The position numbers were made by a program, and so were the translations under genes. The notes under the pieces were generated by a model. The model was not told the DNA's origin. It saw only the letters and a list, made by a program, of their open reading frames with translations, and made no database searches. A DNA stretch of 21,648 nucleotides from JBDTVS01 sp040007095. GTDB taxonomy: Bacteria; Acidobacteriota; Vicinamibacteria; Vicinamibacterales; CAVVIG01. Positions 21,585 to 21,648 of the stretch are shown here, in pieces. The DNA lies in NCBI GenBank assembly GCA_040007095.1, contig JBDTVS010000137.1, positions 1-21,648 of the forward strand. The letters run 5' to 3'. Position 1 is the first letter of the stretch. Each line of letters begins with the position of its first letter.

Positions 21585-21640
21585 GGGCGTCGCGGCGCCC
21601 GCCCGGCAAGGCGCGAGGAGCGCGCATACCGGGCGTATGC
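21585..21640. repeat. Cluster of three hairpins at the window end
   Basis: Three perfect stems follow each other: GGGCG-N6-CGCCC (21585-21600), GCGCG-N5-CGCGC (21611-21625) and GCATAC-N5-GTATGC (21624-21640); the last two share two bases. No T-tract is present. It may be the end of a repeated structured element or a strong terminator region for the microprotein gene. It is cut by the window border. Confidence 0.5.
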
Positions 21641-21648
21641 AAGTGACG

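Noticed and set aside
1..21648. tRNA, rRNA or riboswitch genes
   Set aside because: I looked for cloverleaf-like stems and conserved rRNA words while reading and found none that I could support by eye.

Overview
The window is 21.6 kb of GC-rich bacterial DNA. Its gene content (a tannase/feruloyl-esterase family member, a type-B carboxylesterase, PobA, an S1/P1 nuclease, a DUF255 thioredoxin-like protein, many secreted proteins of unknown function) suggests a soil Acidobacteriota, perhaps Vicinamibacteria. That placement is inferred from gene style only; the window has no rRNA or other marker gene.

Region 1 (1-6700) is accessory and scrambled. It opens with a small secreted-protein gene that looks cut at its 3' end. 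A large gene on the minus strand (1027-2655) encodes a new N-terminal domain followed by seven near-identical 46-residue repeats, best read as a seven-bladed PLL-like beta-propeller lectin. Next comes a mobile-element graveyard: the 5' part of an IS110 transposase with its catalytic Glu changed to Gly, a 14-codon splinter of an ArdC-type antirestriction gene, and an ISL3 transposase split into an N-terminal scrap and a C-terminal half. Between the ISL3 pieces lie an apparently intact RHH/ParE-type toxin-antitoxin pair and a frameshifted pRiA4b-ORF3-like gene. The whole block is bracketed by two inverted paralogous genes for a ~71-76 aa protein of unknown function. Both carry the same short dyad just upstream of their starts.

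Region 2 (6700-10400, minus strand) holds a DUF4386 membrane protein, a compact XRE-type regulator, a small membrane protein translationally coupled to that regulator, a tannase-family gene that has lost its C-terminal catalytic Asp/His part, a broken reading frame, and a PfkB sugar kinase.

Region 3 (10500-14700) is the most coherent metabolic unit. A secreted carboxylesterase and PobA (4-hydroxybenzoate 3-monooxygenase) form a plus-strand operon behind a good promoter with nested dyads at the start site. A convergent GntR/LacI-like hybrid regulator follows, and its 5' coding end repeats ten bases of that dyad. The simplest model is aromatic-ester hydrolysis outside the cytoplasm followed by hydroxylation of the released 4-hydroxybenzoate to protocatechuate, under control of this regulator.

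Region 4 (14900-21648) looks like ordinary chromosome: an unknown secreted protein facing a DUF3237 protein across a 13-bp hairpin, an S1/P1 nuclease, a 122 aa protein coupled to a DUF255 protein, a divergent DJ-1/PfpI protein, a YihY/BrkB membrane protein, and a 56-residue zinc-ribbon microprotein. The window ends in a cluster of three hairpins.
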